64,000 bases of DNA, taken from assembly GCA_963669155.1 (NCBI GenBank), contig OZ022585.1, positions 13,409,269-13,473,268 of the forward strand. Direction: 5' to 3'. Under the pieces are notes generated by a model. The model ran no database searches, was not told the origin of the DNA, and saw only the letters and a list, made by a program, of their open reading frames with translations. Position 1 is the stretch's first letter, and each line of letters opens with the position of its first letter. The stretch comes from Arbacia lixula. Its lineage: Eukaryota > Echinodermata > Echinoidea > Arbacioida > Arbaciidae. Positions 11,806 through 24,384 of the stretch are shown one piece after another. The position numbers and the translations under genes are program-made.

Positions 11806-12155
11806 ACTTGTTCCTTTTGATTTTGGTGTTTATCATATTGGTTGATTGCTGGTGCAGTTTGTATTGCTTAACATAATTAAGTTAAGTTGACCGGTAAACA
11901 AATTTTGATCAATCAAATCTTAAGGTGATGTTCCAATGAAGTAAATCTGCCGATCAGCGGTAGACGCAGCTCAGGCGCAGAGCTGGCACTATTTACTGGG
12001 ACGAGCTGGGTTGGTTGGTACACTGCTGCAGAACATCAATCGTTTTTTTCTTGTTTTTGTTTAAAGGTAAGCGTAACTTAATTATGTTAAGCAATACAAA
12101 CTACACAAGCAATCAACCAATATGGTATACACCGAAATCATTTTCCACCTGTAGG
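11806..12155. mobile_element. Hairpin MITE-like element
   Basis: Two arms of about 70 bp are near-perfect inverted copies: 11818-11886 (containing TTGGTTGATTGC) and about 12074-12142 (containing GCAATCAACCAA). About 190 bp separate them, and weaker inverted similarity extends to CCTAC/GTAGG at the outer ends. No coding capacity. No target duplication was identified. Confidence 0.6.
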
Positions 12156-12734
12156 TACTGGTGGCGAAGCCTGTCCAGCCATGGACGAAGCTTAAATATC
12201 TTATCAGTCTTCAGGTTATCCGAGGCACTAGCAGTGTGTCTCGTTTAAACCCAATCATCCGTGTGTCTATAATCTCCATTTGGAAACAAATGCGAGGTCC
12301 TGGCTCCTTGATATTTTGAGCATGTTCAGTCCCATAATTACATGCTATTATGTTATTTGGTCTCTGTTTGTCTTACATTCAGAATAATCCTTGTAAAGAG
12401 CGTAGAAATATGAGCGCAAGAGTGAAAGTAAGCATCCCTCCAATCTAATGATCTTTGTACATGTACATGTGTATTATGTCATTTCAAACTTACGAATTTA
12501 CTGTTGATTTGTCCTTAAAATGTGGATGTAACTGACACTGTACAATCTGGGATGAAGGGCGGATGATTATAATTATATGTATCAGATTACATTTCTACAT
12601 ATGCTTTGATATGGTGGCAATTTATGCTTCCTAGAGTTATTATATGTTGTCATTGGTGGTAATTAAATTAATAAAATAACTTAAAAATCATGACTTTGTA
12701 TTATGGTATTTGTGCCAGTACAAAGTATTAAGCA

Positions 12735-12915
12735 AGGAGAGAGATAGATAGAGAGGGAGAGAGAGAGAGAGAAAGACACAGTAGAAGTTGAGGAGAGGAA
12801 ATAAAGGGAGGGGAATGGAAAGAGTTGTGATAGGGAAAACATACATGATTATACCTGCAGAGAAAGGAGGAGCGGATAGCGAGAGAAAGAAGGGGGGGGG
12901 GGGGGAGGGGGAGTA
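12735..12915. repeat. Purine-rich GA tract and poly(G)
   Basis: GAGA-rich simple sequence from about 12735, with a run of about 20 Gs near 12892-12912. The reverse-strand open frame over it is low-complexity and is not a gene. Confidence 0.75.
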
Positions 12916-13062
12916 CCGATGGAGATAAGACAAGGCAAACATACTACATGTACTAGGTGCTACAAAACACCTTTTGCAACATTTGAAAAATGATTTTGAA
13001 TATGTTACAACTCCAGTTAAGCTGAAATTGACACACAGTAAAGTTGAGAGATGTCGAAGCAA

Positions 13063-14105
13063 TAGTCTAGTAGCTAGGAGAGGTTCCCGTGCACCCCCCT
13101 TAAAACGATTAACCACTATGATTTTTAGATCCGCTAGAGTATCTGCTTTATCATGTTTAATGTTAACATTGGATAAAAAGGTCCCTGGAGATTTGGGGAC
13201 CATTTAATTGGGCCCATGTCAAAATTCCATATTTTCACAATTTTCATCACTTCTTGAGGTCTGTGAAAATAACAACCTTAAGTGAAGCCATATCTCCGAA
13301 AGGAAATCATCACATCATGTCAAATTTGGCTCAATGTTAGTTTGTTTTAATATAAAAAGACTGGTGGTGTTTCAAAGACATCGCAATTTATCTTCATCAA
13401 TAATTTACATCATATAATTTGCATATCAATATATATGCTTTTTCCTGTGTCAATTTTTGACAGAAAACGACTCATTTCACTGATAGTTTTTGTACAAGCA
13501 TCATTAAAGTTAGTGAGAGCTGATATTTGCATAGACATACTCTATGGTATCCCTGCTTGTCGAAAATTAATGTTAAACTGAAAGATTATGTGCATCATAC
13601 CGTTTAGGACACTATTTAAACCCCAATGCGAGGCAGGATATTGAGCTTATTTTGATAATGTTGTATTGCCTAAAACTCAAAAGTCTAGGTGGAAAGTTGG
13701 GCTGCCGTGAACCACCTGATTCTATTTTAACATGGTTATTCATACTCAACATACATCTCCTGCTAAAATTTAAGACTTACAAACAGGAAAAAGTATCCCA
13801 TGTGACCCTAATTAGCATATCCAAGATGGCCGCCATCACCCTGTATCTAAATACGAACTGTCATAGTTCCGTCTTTTTAAAGCCCAAAGTGTATAATTTT
13901 ATTATCCAAAATTGTCTGGATTTGACATGATTAGATTAAAGTCTGAGATGTATTATATAAGTGATTGGGGATTCATACAAGCAATTTTAGCTCAAGGTCA
14001 CATATATGATCTCTCAGCATTGCGGCTTTTCGTTTTTACGATATTGTTTTGCTTATACATTAAACGGCATGGGTTATAGTTATCATGTTCATAGACGAAG
14101 GTGGA
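13063..14105 (+). repeat. Left arm of the fold-back structure
   Basis: About 1.04 kb matching the reverse complement of 17672-18692, including the outermost 18 bp. Similarity stops inside near 'CATAGACGAAG'. Confidence 0.85.
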
Positions 14106-14579
14106 GGACAAATACTATTTCTGTATCTTCCATTTCCTTGTCATACATTGATGTACTTGACTTCTGATTGTGTGCATCATATTCGACAAAGTTTAAGCTA
14201 TATATTTGTCTCCAAAACACACGTTTTACCATCTGTTATATTTTCAAAGGTGCATGTCAGTAAGATTTGAGTGTGGTCTACAAGTGGTGCAATTAAAAGT
14301 CAATGTGCCTCACTCTTCTATACTCCGATCATATCTCTAAAATCATTCTCATTCTTATTCTCATCATATTGTCAATGATAACTGAGCTAAAATGAAAATC
14401 ATCTCCATATGTACGGTCTCATATTAATGAGCAAGCCTATTATGATATGCAGTGATTTCAGAGGCAACATCTAAAATCATTCATCCGAAAAGCTAAGGGC
14501 CAAGAAGAAGCATCACATGGCTTCAGGAATATTGGTGTAGCATCATGGATCCTTCAACAATATACAAAAAGGAAATTAC

Positions 14580-16740
14580 AATAACTTTGGGGCCTTTGAT
14601 AAGCGTCAAGGGGCCTGGATGCATCACAGTGCCTTCACTTGCCAATAATTAGCATTTTGGGACCGAGATCTAGCACTATGGGGCCTGTTAATAGTATTAC
14701 ACAGCCAATAACAAAGCATTATGTGGCCTTTGATTTACACCAAAGGGCCCGGATCTAGCATCATAGGCATGATAGGGATTGGACTTGCTAATAATAAGCA
14801 TTTTGAGATCTTTGATATGTACATCAAAGGACCCAGATCTAGCGTCTTAGGGCCTTTACTTGGTATTACACAGCCAATAACAAGCATTACGGTCCCTTTG
14901 ATTAGCATCAAAAGGCCCAGATGTAGCATCATGGGGCCTGTAAATGGTATTACACAACCAATTAGAAGCATTATTGTGCCTTTGATACACATCAAAGGGC
15001 CCAGATCTAACTTCGTATGGCCTTTAGTTGGTATTATACAGCCAATAACAAGCATTATGGGCTCTTTGATTAGCATCAAAAGGCCAGATGTAGCATCATG
15101 GGGCCTGTAAATGGTATTACATAACCAATGAGAAGCATTATTGTGCCTTTGATACGCATCAAAGGGCCCGGATCTAGCATGTTGGGGCCTTTACTTGGTA
15201 TTACACAGCCAATAACAAGCATTATGGGCCCTTTGATTAGCATCAAAAAGCCAGATGTAGCATCATGGGGCCTGTAAAGGTCGCACGAGCCTAATTACAA
15301 CAAAAGAGAAAAAAGTATTCATTCGACCCAACCCTTCCCCAATATTTGTAATTTGATAGAGCTGATTGACAAAAATGTATGCATATGATTCGTCATCAAG
15401 CACTGATTCTTGGAAGGGCAATCATTGAACTTCATCTTGCCCAAATGGGGAAGAAATACCTCTTCAGCTTGTAACTATTTTACTGGCGGAAGAGTTAGGG
15501 CCATTTGACTGATTTAGGTGCTGATTTAGATCTCGTCAAGAGATGGCGCCATACAAGTTGATTTATTTCCAAAATGAGCCGGTGAGCGGACCATTTGAGC
15601 GTCGGATATGAAAAGTCAGATATATTTCCTATCTGTTGCTAGTAAACATTAGTCCCCCTAATTTAATCCTTATTTTATATGAATTTTTGTTTACTGCAAC
15701 ATTAATACACAGTGGCTATGGGGTGATAATTACAGGTGTGGAGCCTGAATGGTATTACACAACCAATGAGAAGCAGTATCGTGCCTTTGATACACATCAA
15801 AGGGCCCAGATCTAACATCTTAGGGCCTTTACTTGGTATCACACAGCCAATAACAAGCAATATGGGCACTTTGATTAGCATCAAAAGGCCCAGATGTAGC
15901 ATCATGGGGCCTGTAAATGGTATTACATAGCCTTTAATATGCATTGTGGGGATGTTCAATCGAAGGGCTGTACCATCGAAGGGCCCATGATAGGCCTATA
16001 AAATGTATTGCACAGCCAATAATAAGCATTTTTTTAAGCCTGAAGCCTTAGCTTGGCAACAAAGGGACCAGATCTAGCATCTTGGGACTTTCACTTGGTA
16101 TAACACAGGTGTTATGAGGCCTTTCATAAATATCAAATGGCTCAGATCTCTCATCGTAGGGCCTTAAATGTAAGTAAACAACCAATAATAGGCACTATTG
16201 GGCATCTGATTAGCATCAAAGGGCCTATATAAAGCATTATAGGGCCTGTAAATGATATTAAACATCCAATAACAAGTATTATGAGGCCCTTGATTAGCAT
16301 CGAAGGGCCCAGTTAAGCATTATAGGGCCTATAAATGGTATTACACAGCCAACTCTAATTATTATGGGGCCTTTCATTAGCATCAAAGGGCCCAGATTTA
16401 GCATCATAGGGCCTCTACTCGGTATTACAAAGCCTTACGGGCCCTCTGATTAACATCAAATGGCCCAGATCTAGCATTTCGCGGCCTGTACTTGCTTTTA
16501 CATAGCCGATTGCAAGCATTCTGATGTCTTTGCTTAACATCAAAAGGCCATTATCTAGCTTGAATGATATTACATAGCCAATAAAAAGCATTGTGTCTCT
16601 CTTTTTGCATCAAAGGTCCAGATCTAGCGTCATAATGTCATGTAAATGGTATTATACAACCAATGAGCATCATGAGGCATTTTGATTATCAACAACAAGC
16701 ATTGTGGGGCCTTTGCTTACCATCAAAGGGCCCAGATAAT
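14580..16740. repeat. 84-bp tandem minisatellite array
   Basis: A unit of about 84 bp is repeated some twenty times. Its core reads ATCAAAGGGCCCAGATCTAG, then a GCATCATGGGGCCTGTAA-like box and TATTACACAGCCAATAACAA. Successive cores lie near 14735, 14823, 14907, 14990, 15075 and 15158. Copies diverge towards the right. Because 84 is a multiple of three, frames stay open on both strands without any gene being present. A non-repeat block at about 15279-15735 interrupts the array. Confidence 0.9.
15279..15735. other. Non-repeat block inserted in the 84-bp array
   Basis: About 455 bp with no array similarity sits inside a unit and the array resumes after it. It may be a small insertion, but no terminal repeats or target duplication were recognised, and it has no coding frame of note. 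Confidence 0.5.
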
Positions 16741-17671
16741 TTATATAGCATAGTAGACCTGTGATTGCACTCCCAACATATAGTATCTAACTGCCAAAAT
16801 CTAATTATGCTCAATTAACATGATTAAGTACATGACCAAGGATCATGTCTATTTGCCTCGGGGTTCACTAATAGGTCCACTAATACAGGTCCAAGACCTA
16901 ACCTTGTATACATGTATTTGGATATTGGTACGTATAAGTGCAGGGTCAACTGGTCAAGACCAGGACTTGAATATCGTGTTTCAAGTATTACCATATTCTA
17001 GCCCTACCTGCATTATAAAGCCATACAGTAATTAGCTTGGTGTCTTGAGTTTGGATTACCGGGCTGTAATTGGATGCTCCTATTCCATATCCTTCAAGAA
17101 GTATTGCAGCAGGGCTTTTACTTAGGATCATGTTGTAATATCTTTTTGCGTCAATATAATGTGTATTAAACCTGAAAATACCACTAGTGGATCACCTCTC
17201 AAAGAGCAGCCTTTTATGGCACAGAAATTGTAAAACTGACTTTATGGTCTTCGCTCTACAGTATATAAATAAACTAAGAAAATATTAACAATATCAAAAA
17301 TATTGTTCATTGATTAGGACGGCAAACTTACAACCAGGTTTGTTAGGGGGTGGAGGTGGGGAGGGGGGGGGGGAGGATGTGGGGGTACACGATATTTAGA
17401 TGATCCTAACATACTCAAATATAGTTACAAAATATGAACATCTTCTTTATGATTATATGGTGAAAGGTAATGTAATATTTTTTGTAAATGTTAAGGCATC
17501 ATACAAGAAGGAAACGTTCAATAACGGGCACCTTTGTACTTGATCCAATGTGTTGAAAGATATAAGGGGTTCAAAAATAATCGTTAGTAAAATCCATAAT
17601 CCAGCATAATGGCCACTCTTTTACTAGTTCATACGTGTAACACGAAGATGCTGCGAAAGCGTCTACCCTAC
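16741..17671. other. Spacer between the 84-bp array and right arm
   Basis: AT-rich sequence with a G-rich patch at about 17345-17370. No exon, RNA gene or element could be supported. Confidence 0.4.
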
Positions 17672-18692
17672 ATCTCCGTCTATGAACACGATAGCAAATG
17701 CGTGTTGTTTAATGTTCGCAAAACAATTTCGTTAGAACAAAAAGCCACATTGCTGAGAGATTGCATGCGACCTTGAACTCAAGTTGCTAGTATGAATCTC
17801 CGATCAATTAATTTAATCATGTCAAATCCAGGTTAATCAAATTCAGTTAAGAAAATTATACACTGTAGGCTTAAAAACGGGCTGGACTGTGACAGCTCGT
17901 ATTGAAATGCATGGTGATGGTGGCCATCTTGGATATGCTAATTAGGGTCACATGGGATACTTTTTCCTGTTTGTAAGTCCTAACTTTAGTCAGGAGATGT
18001 ATGTTAAGTATGAATAACCATGTTAAGATATAATTCCAGGTGGTGCACTGCCACCCAGCTTTCCACCTAAACTTTTAAGTTTTAGGCAATACAACATAAG
18101 TGAAATAAGCCCAATATTCTGCCTTGCATTGGTGTTTAAATAGTGTTCTAAACAATATGTAGCACATTATCTTTCAATTTAACATTAATTTTCAATTAGC
18201 AGGGATACCAAAGAGTATATCTATGCAAATGCCGGCTCGAATTACCTTTAACAAAGCTTGTACAAAAACTATCAGTGAAATGAGTCGTTTTCTGTCAAAA
18301 AATGGCACAGGAAAAAGCACATCTATTGATATGCAAATTATATGATGTAAATTATTGATGAAGATAAATTGCAATGTCTATGAAACACCACCAGTCTTTT
18401 TATATTAGAACAAACTAACATTGAGCAAAATTTTATACGATGTGATGATTTATTTTTGGAGATATGGCTTCACTTAAGGGTGTTATTTTCACAGACCTCA
18501 AGAAGTGATGAAAATTGTGAAAAAATGCAATTTTGACATGGGCCCAATGAAATGGTCCCCAAATCTCCAGGGACCTTTTTATCAAATGTTAACATTAAAC
18601 TTGATAAAGTAGATACTCTAGCGGACCTAAAAATCATAGTGGTTAATCGTTTTAAGGGGGGTGCACGGGAACCCCTCCTAGCTACTAGACTA
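17672..18692 (-). repeat. Right arm of the fold-back structure
   Basis: Inverted copy of 13063-14105 with scattered substitutions and small indels, outer end matching exactly. Confidence 0.85.
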
Positions 18693-18730
18693 CAAGGTTC
18701 GTGACATTTCATCAGTTACTTTTTCTGTAA

Positions 18731-18995
18731 TAATCCTGTGAATATTTAATGAGATTTTCACTTTTGGACAAATTTGAATCTAAAAAATGTGTGTGTGTGA
18801 TTAATTCAAAACACAACAATGTACATTATGCGTCACTCATCTCAACCCAATAATTTCTTTTCTGCTACTGGATTGACAGGTGTGATGCACAATGGTAATT
18901 GTAGTATTTTGAATTAATTATCTGATGCACACATATATTTAGGTCCAATTTAAAAAAAAGTGAAAATCTCATTAAATATTCAAAGGATTATTAAA
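18731..18995. mobile_element. Palindromic MITE-like element
   Basis: The left arm (about 18731-18820, containing ATTTAATGAGATTTTCAC) is an inverted copy of the right arm (about 18911-18995, containing GTGAAAATCTCATTAAAT). About 90 bp separate them. No coding capacity; target duplication not resolved. Confidence 0.6.
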
Positions 18996-19210
18996 GGAAG
19001 AATAATTTGTGGAATGTCATGAACTTTGCCTCGAAAAGATTTTGCATCCCTTGACGGTATGATGCGCCAATTACAGCTTCATTTGAGTTATTTCTTTGCA
19101 AGAGTGTCAGCATTTTTGTTATATCCCTCATTAATATATTCCGGTTCGTTGATTGGTTGAAATTGTGTCACATGACCACAAATAGATGAACTATTTCAAG
19201 GAAGAGAGCT

Positions 19211-19304
19211 CAGAGGGAAGAAAAGTACTATTTCGTGACGTCAGAGGGAAAAGGGTACTATTTCGTGACGTCATGTCAAAAATAGTCTTTTCTTTCCCTC
19301 TGAA
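19211..19304. repeat. Hairpin with two TGACGTCA palindromes
   Basis: TCAGAGGGAAGAAAAG at the left is inverted at the right as CTTTTCTTTCCCTCTGA. Between them a 31-bp unit containing TACTATTTCGTGACGTCA is directly repeated. TGACGTCA is the consensus CRE/ATF site, but no promoter or gene start is evident nearby. Confidence 0.6.
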
Positions 19305-19559
19305 CTATCGATATCCGGGTTATTGGTGATCGATACAATTTTCATCGATTCATCCCAGGTAAATGCGCGACACGCAAAATCTACGCGATACATTTCTTTC
19401 CAGCTGCTTTTTGGCAACACAGCGGAAAATTATTGAGCGCGCTGCCGGAACTCCCGCGGTGTTGCGGCCGAGGTGCAACTTGAATTTCCGTTGGTTTGCT
19501 AAGTAAGGTAAGGATAGGTAAGGATTAAATTAATGAACAAAGAATATATTAATGAAGGA

Positions 19560-19755
19560 TATAAAACAAATATTTCATGATCTTTATTCGGGAATCTTTG
19601 TGGAATCTATTGGTCCCCTCGGTGAAGTGGAGGGCGTGCGGTACCATTTTCCCTCGACCTGCGGTCTCGGGAAAATAGTACCGCTCGCCCTCCACTTAAC
19701 CTCGGTGCAAATAGATTCCACAAGATCCCTCGTGGTCATGAAATATTTGTATACT
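19560..19755. mobile_element. Imperfect hairpin element
   Basis: Arms of about 85 bp pair across a short loop: AATATTTCATGA..GTGGAATCTAT..AAGTGGAGGGCG on the left, inverted on the right at about 19665-19750. It is consistent with a small MITE and has no open frame of note. Confidence 0.6.
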
Positions 19756-20188
19756 AACACCTAGTACTAGACAGAGAGAGAAGTGGCGGATAACGAAACA
19801 GTCAAGTTCGATGATCGAAGTTCGAAGTTCGAAGTGGGAAATGTAGGTCGAGACTAGTAAAAAGATAACGAGGAGGCGGGGCCTTTTGTGCTTGTGAAGG
19901 TTTCTCAAGCTCATCCCATCCCTCAACTTCAATTTCCATTCTTCTTCTCTCTTCCTCTCCTGTTTTATTACTTTCTTTATCTCTCTCTTCCTCTCCATCA
20001 AGCACCGATCGGCGTCGAGCCTATTGTTGTACGGATACCGAAACAACTACACTGTGTGCGGCTGTGTCTGTATGTGGGGCGACGACATGATTTACACCCC
20101 CTTCTTATACCTCACCCCCAAATCGACTCAACCGGCTGACGGTCATGTGAATGCACGCCATAATTATTTGCATCATTTCACCATCAGT

Positions 20189-20232
20189 ACCACGACTGAA
20201 CTATACCACTACGTGGTGGTATAGTTCAGTGG
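20189..20232. repeat. Near-perfect 44-bp palindrome
   Basis: CTGAACTATACCACTACGTG is followed by GTGGTATAGTTCAG. The function is unknown; it may be a fragment of a palindromic element. Confidence 0.6.
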
Positions 20233-20308
20233 TATACCCACGTACCCAATAGAGCATCATTCTGTCTAGAACAAAGGTCAATACATGTATATAGTTACGG
20301 GGTATTGT

Positions 20309-20342
20309 TATTATAATTATTATTATTATTGTTATTATTATG

Positions 20343-20373
<31 letters not shown>
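20309..20373. repeat. (ATT)n microsatellite
   Basis: Imperfect ATT trinucleotides over about 65 bp. Confidence 0.85.
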
Positions 20374-20374
<1 letters not shown>

Positions 20375-20869
20375 TAGCAGCAATCACCCGTGGCAGCACA
20401 GGGGGTAGGAGTCATTTTTCTTTATCAAAGTGTGTGTGGGGGGGGGGGGGGGAGGGGGGAGGGGGTGACATTCTTGTATGTACAGCTAGACTGCCTATTC
20501 ACACTGAAGGCCAAGCAGTTTATTGATGAAATATATTTAGACAACTGATTCATAGCAGACTTCTCTTTCAATATAGATAGAAGGTTCAATTAAGTTAAGC
20601 ATCTTGGGTTGAACTGGAGGAAGAATTTCAATAATCATTACAGAGTGAAATCCAAATCTAACTATAAAATGGAAAAATGTATTAGAACACGGTGTATTCA
20701 GTAAGCAGTCAAGAGGCAATTATTGTGATATAGAAATGTTATGATTACATGTATTGGGTCAGAAATAAATATGTAAGTACATTGCACATGTACCTTACAA
20801 TGTACATTAGACTGCGGTTGTTTGTACTTTTTAAATTAAAGGTTCCTCAATCATATATAAGTACGGCGG

Positions 20870-21240
20870 GATGTCGAAAAGAAGTGAGAGTGAGAGAAGG
20901 GGGGGGGGGGTGATAAAATGAGTGAGACAGAAACAGTGGTGGGAAAAATGAGTCAGACAGTGAGGAAAATGAGAGACAATGGGAAAAATGAGCGACAGAG
21001 GGGAAAATGAATGAGAGAGAGACAGAGAGACAGAGGGGAAAATGAAAGAGACCCACACGGGGAAAATGAATGAGAGAGAGACAGACAGACAGTGGGAAAA
21101 ATGAATGAGAGAGACAGAGTGTGGGGAAAATGAGAGAGACAGTTTGGAAAATGAATGTGAGAGACAGTGGGAAAATCAGAGAAAGATGAAGAGAGAGATA
21201 GAGAAATTAAAGAATACAAAAGAGCGAGATAGAGAGAGAG
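20870..21240. repeat. Purine-rich minisatellite
   Basis: Variants of a GAGAGACAGTGGGAAAATGA unit of roughly 30-40 bp recur in tandem and almost all purines lie on the plus strand. The Ser/Phe/Leu-rich minus-strand frames are its by-product. Confidence 0.75.
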
Positions 21241-21589
21241 AAAAGGTTTTAGATGTTAATTGTGATAAAAAGATAAGATTTGTATGGCTTACATGGGCTT
21301 TTTAAATGTTTTTTTTTTTAGAGGTTTTAGATATCTTTTTTTTTTTTTACTGGTGGATCAAATAGTTATGCATTGAAATAATTGATAAAAATCTTAGAAA
21401 GTACACTGTATATGTATATCTTATGGAATTCTTGTGTCTTTAAAAAGTTATATGGGCATCTTGACTGATTAGAATACAATATTTAATTTCATTCAAATAA
21501 ATAACAATATTGATACGTGTATGTTAGATTATGTCTTTTTTAATAAAAATATAACACACAATGTATAAAATATAATCATGTTAATTAAA

Positions 21590-23100
21590 GGCAAGATATG
21601 CTACAACAGTATACAGATGAAAAGATCCTAATATTTGAGATGGCATGTTATAATGCATAAAAAAGGTCCCTGTATGTCTGTTATAGATACACGGTATTGG
21701 CTGTTGAAGCGATAAACCATTTTTACACTGTTATATTCATATCTACATTTTTAATAAACATCTACATATGTACAACAGAGTTTTGTAGAATACATGTCAA
21801 ACAAAATATAAACATGTGAACTGAAGGCAAAATACCGGTACAGATAGGATCAGAATATATGAGATGGCATGTTATGTCAAAATAAAGGACTGAATGATAA
21901 ACCATTTTTTACTCAGTATGTTCATATCTGCTTTGACATAAAACTATCTACATGTAATATATGTACAACAGAATGTTAGACTATATTGTCTTAAAAAGGT
22001 AGAACTTGTTTTGTACAAATTCTTGAAACTTTGGTAGATACATTGCAATGGTTGTTTGAGCAATAAACCATTTCACTCTGTCATATTCATGAGTACATCT
22101 ACAATAAACTATCTACATTAAAACAAAAGAAAGTTGCAAAATTTATGTCAAACAAAATATAAACGTGTCAATTGAAGTCAAGATACAGTGTACAGATTGG
22201 ATCAGAATATTTGCATGTTATGATGTCAAAATAAAGGACTGAATGATAAACCATTTTTTACTCAGTATGTTCATACCTGCTTTGACATAAAACTATGTAC
22301 ATGTAATATATGTACAACAGAATGTTAGACTAAATTGTCTTAAAAAGGTAAAAGTTGTTTTGCACAAAAACTCTTGAAACTTTGGTAGATACATTGCATT
22401 GGTTATTTGAGCGATAAAGCTTTTTCACTCTGTCATATTTATGTCTACATCTACAATAAACTATCTACATTAAAACAAAAGAAAGTTGCAAAATTTATGT
22501 CAAACAAAATATAAACGTGTCAATTGAAGGCAAAATACAGTGTACAGATAGGATCAGAATATATGAGATGGCATGTTATGTCAAAATAAAGGACTGAATG
22601 ATAAACTATTTTTTACTCAGTATGTTCATACCTGCTTTGACATAAAACTATCTACATGTAATATATGTACAACAGAATGTTAGACTAAATTGTCTTAAAA
22701 AGGTAAAACTTGTTTTGTACAAAAACTCTTGAAAGTTTGGAAGATACATTGCATTGGTTGTTTGAGCGATAAACCTTTTTCACTCTGTCATATTTATGTC
22801 TACATCTACAATAAACTATCTACATTAAAACAAAAGAAAGTTGCAAAATTTATGTCAAAGAAAATATAAACGTGTCAATTGAAGTCAAGATACAGTGTAC
22901 AGATTGCATCAGAATATTTGCATGTTATGATGTCAAAATAAAGGAATGAATGAAAACCATTTTTTACTCAGTATGTTCATACCTGTTTTGAGATAAAACT
23001 ATCTACATGTAATTTATGTACAACAGAATGTTAGACTAAATTGTCTTAAAAAGGTAGAACTTGTTTTGTACAAAAACTCTTGAAACTTTGGAAATATAAT
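21590..23100. repeat. Tandem array of about 350-bp units
   Basis: The marker word ACAACAGAATGTTAGACTA recurs at about 21968, 22315, 22672 and 23019, a spacing of 347-357 bp. Each unit also carries GATAAACCATTTTTTACTCA and TGTCAAACAAAATATAAAC. There are about four copies plus a partial one at the left. The array is AT-rich and noncoding and lies about 1.3 kb beyond the 3' side of the Helitron ORFs. Confidence 0.88.
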
Positions 23101-23109
23101 GTTTAATAT

Positions 23110-24380
23110 TCACAGAAAAAAACATCAGGTACTAAGCAGCAAGACCATAAATGTCATGTAGGCTATTTAGAGACTTTGTTAAGGCTAAAGATACAAATGA
23201 AATACAACAATAGCACATACTTTTGCAATGATTTTGAAAAAAAATCATGAATCTGTAAGCAACCAGAAAGATGTCTGATGTAAATACAGATATTTGAATA
23301 TGAATCAAAGATAAACAAAATTGAACAAACAAAAAAATCATACAGGAATCCAAAGAGTTTGATATCATGCATGTTATACGCGAGATTGTTTATAAAGTTG
23401 AATTTCAAAGAAATTGACATCATTTTATATTGGAAAGCTTATTACAACATGAAAGTGAACAATTTTAATGTTATCATGTGAACAGAAGAGGATGACCTGA
23501 ATAATGCATGTATATTATTTTATGAGCTAAAAATCTGGTAAAGTTTTTTTTCTTTTTTTAATCTGAAATTGTTTATAAAGGGGCTACTCCACGATGCTGA
23601 CGTAGGGGAATAATTTTAATTGAGAGAAAAATGTAAAGCTACTGTAAGTGCATAGAAATTTCGTATAGATGAGGTTGAGGTATTTCAAGTTTTAATATTA
23701 TTTTGTGATTACATTAGACATCTGGGCAAAGTTTATTTGTTACTTCTATATTTTTTTTTTTTTTTTTTGGGGGGGGGGTATCACATTCTTATTCTTTGAT
23801 GTGTAATTATGGTTGTCCTGGTGTGTTGACAATATAAAGTTTTTATTTTAACCTTGGTGGTGCCAACGCTTTCCACTAATACATGTATAATGTAAATTTC
23901 TTTGAGGTCCTACTTTAAACAATTTTTTGGTGTTTTTCATCTTTTCTAAGAACAAAAGGATGTTTGCATAGGCCCTAGTATGGATGTAGGTCCCTGATGA
24001 ATGTGTCATAGATTATTGGGTAAAATTTTCCACAGAAATAAAATCTACATATTTAGATAGGAATGGAACTTGGAAGGATTAATTTAAGAACAGTCAGAAA
24101 TCATTTTTAACAGAATGACACTTAAATATAGGAATGTACATCCAGCAAAAAAAAAAAAAAAAAAAAAACTTCCAGTAAATGGCACAGTTGAAGTTAAATA
24201 TTTCCTGTAAATGAAAAGAGGGGGTTAGAAAAAGAAAGAAAGATATTGGGAAGAAATGAAGAGCAGTATTATGTCTCAATCAAAAGGGCAAGAAAAAAAT
24301 TAATAATGAAAAACCATTATAAGAACAACAAAAATGTATCACTAAGAGTTGGATCCTGTTCGTCATGTGTTATACATTGT
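23110..24380. other. AT-rich noncoding stretch 3' of the Helitron ORFs
   Basis: Contains homopolymer runs (T run near 23750 followed by G run; A run near 24147) but no supported exon. The Helitron 3' end (expected CTRR preceded by a short hairpin) should lie here or further left and was not identified. Confidence 0.4.
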
Positions 24381-24384
24381 CCAA

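Larger units (their letters stand above)
13063..18692. mobile_element. Fold-back-type element: 1-kb inverted arms around an 84-bp minisatellite
   Basis: The sequence 13063-14105 is repeated in inverted orientation at 17672-18692 with high similarity over the whole arm. The ends begin TAGTCTAGTAGCTAGGAG and close with its exact reverse complement. A CAA trinucleotide lies directly outside each end (13060-13062 and 18693-18695), a possible 3-bp target duplication. The 3.57-kb centre holds an 84-bp tandem array. No transposase-like frame was found. The layout recalls fold-back elements, including TU elements described in sea urchins; any sequence relation to those is untested. A segmental inverted duplication is the main alternative, but the exact match of the outermost bases and the flanking CAA favour a mobile element. 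Confidence 0.7.

Noticed and set aside
12688-13203. Minus-strand frame of 171 codons
   Set aside because: It crosses a purine-rich simple repeat and the outer border of the fold-back arm; the composition is low-complexity Ser/Leu/Pro.
14721-15959. Open frames of 60-130 codons on both strands
   Set aside because: They follow the 84-bp tandem repeat, whose period is a multiple of three; translations are repeat-derived and have no family features.
20831-21219. Ser/Phe/Leu-rich minus-strand frames
   Set aside because: Antisense of the purine-rich minisatellite.
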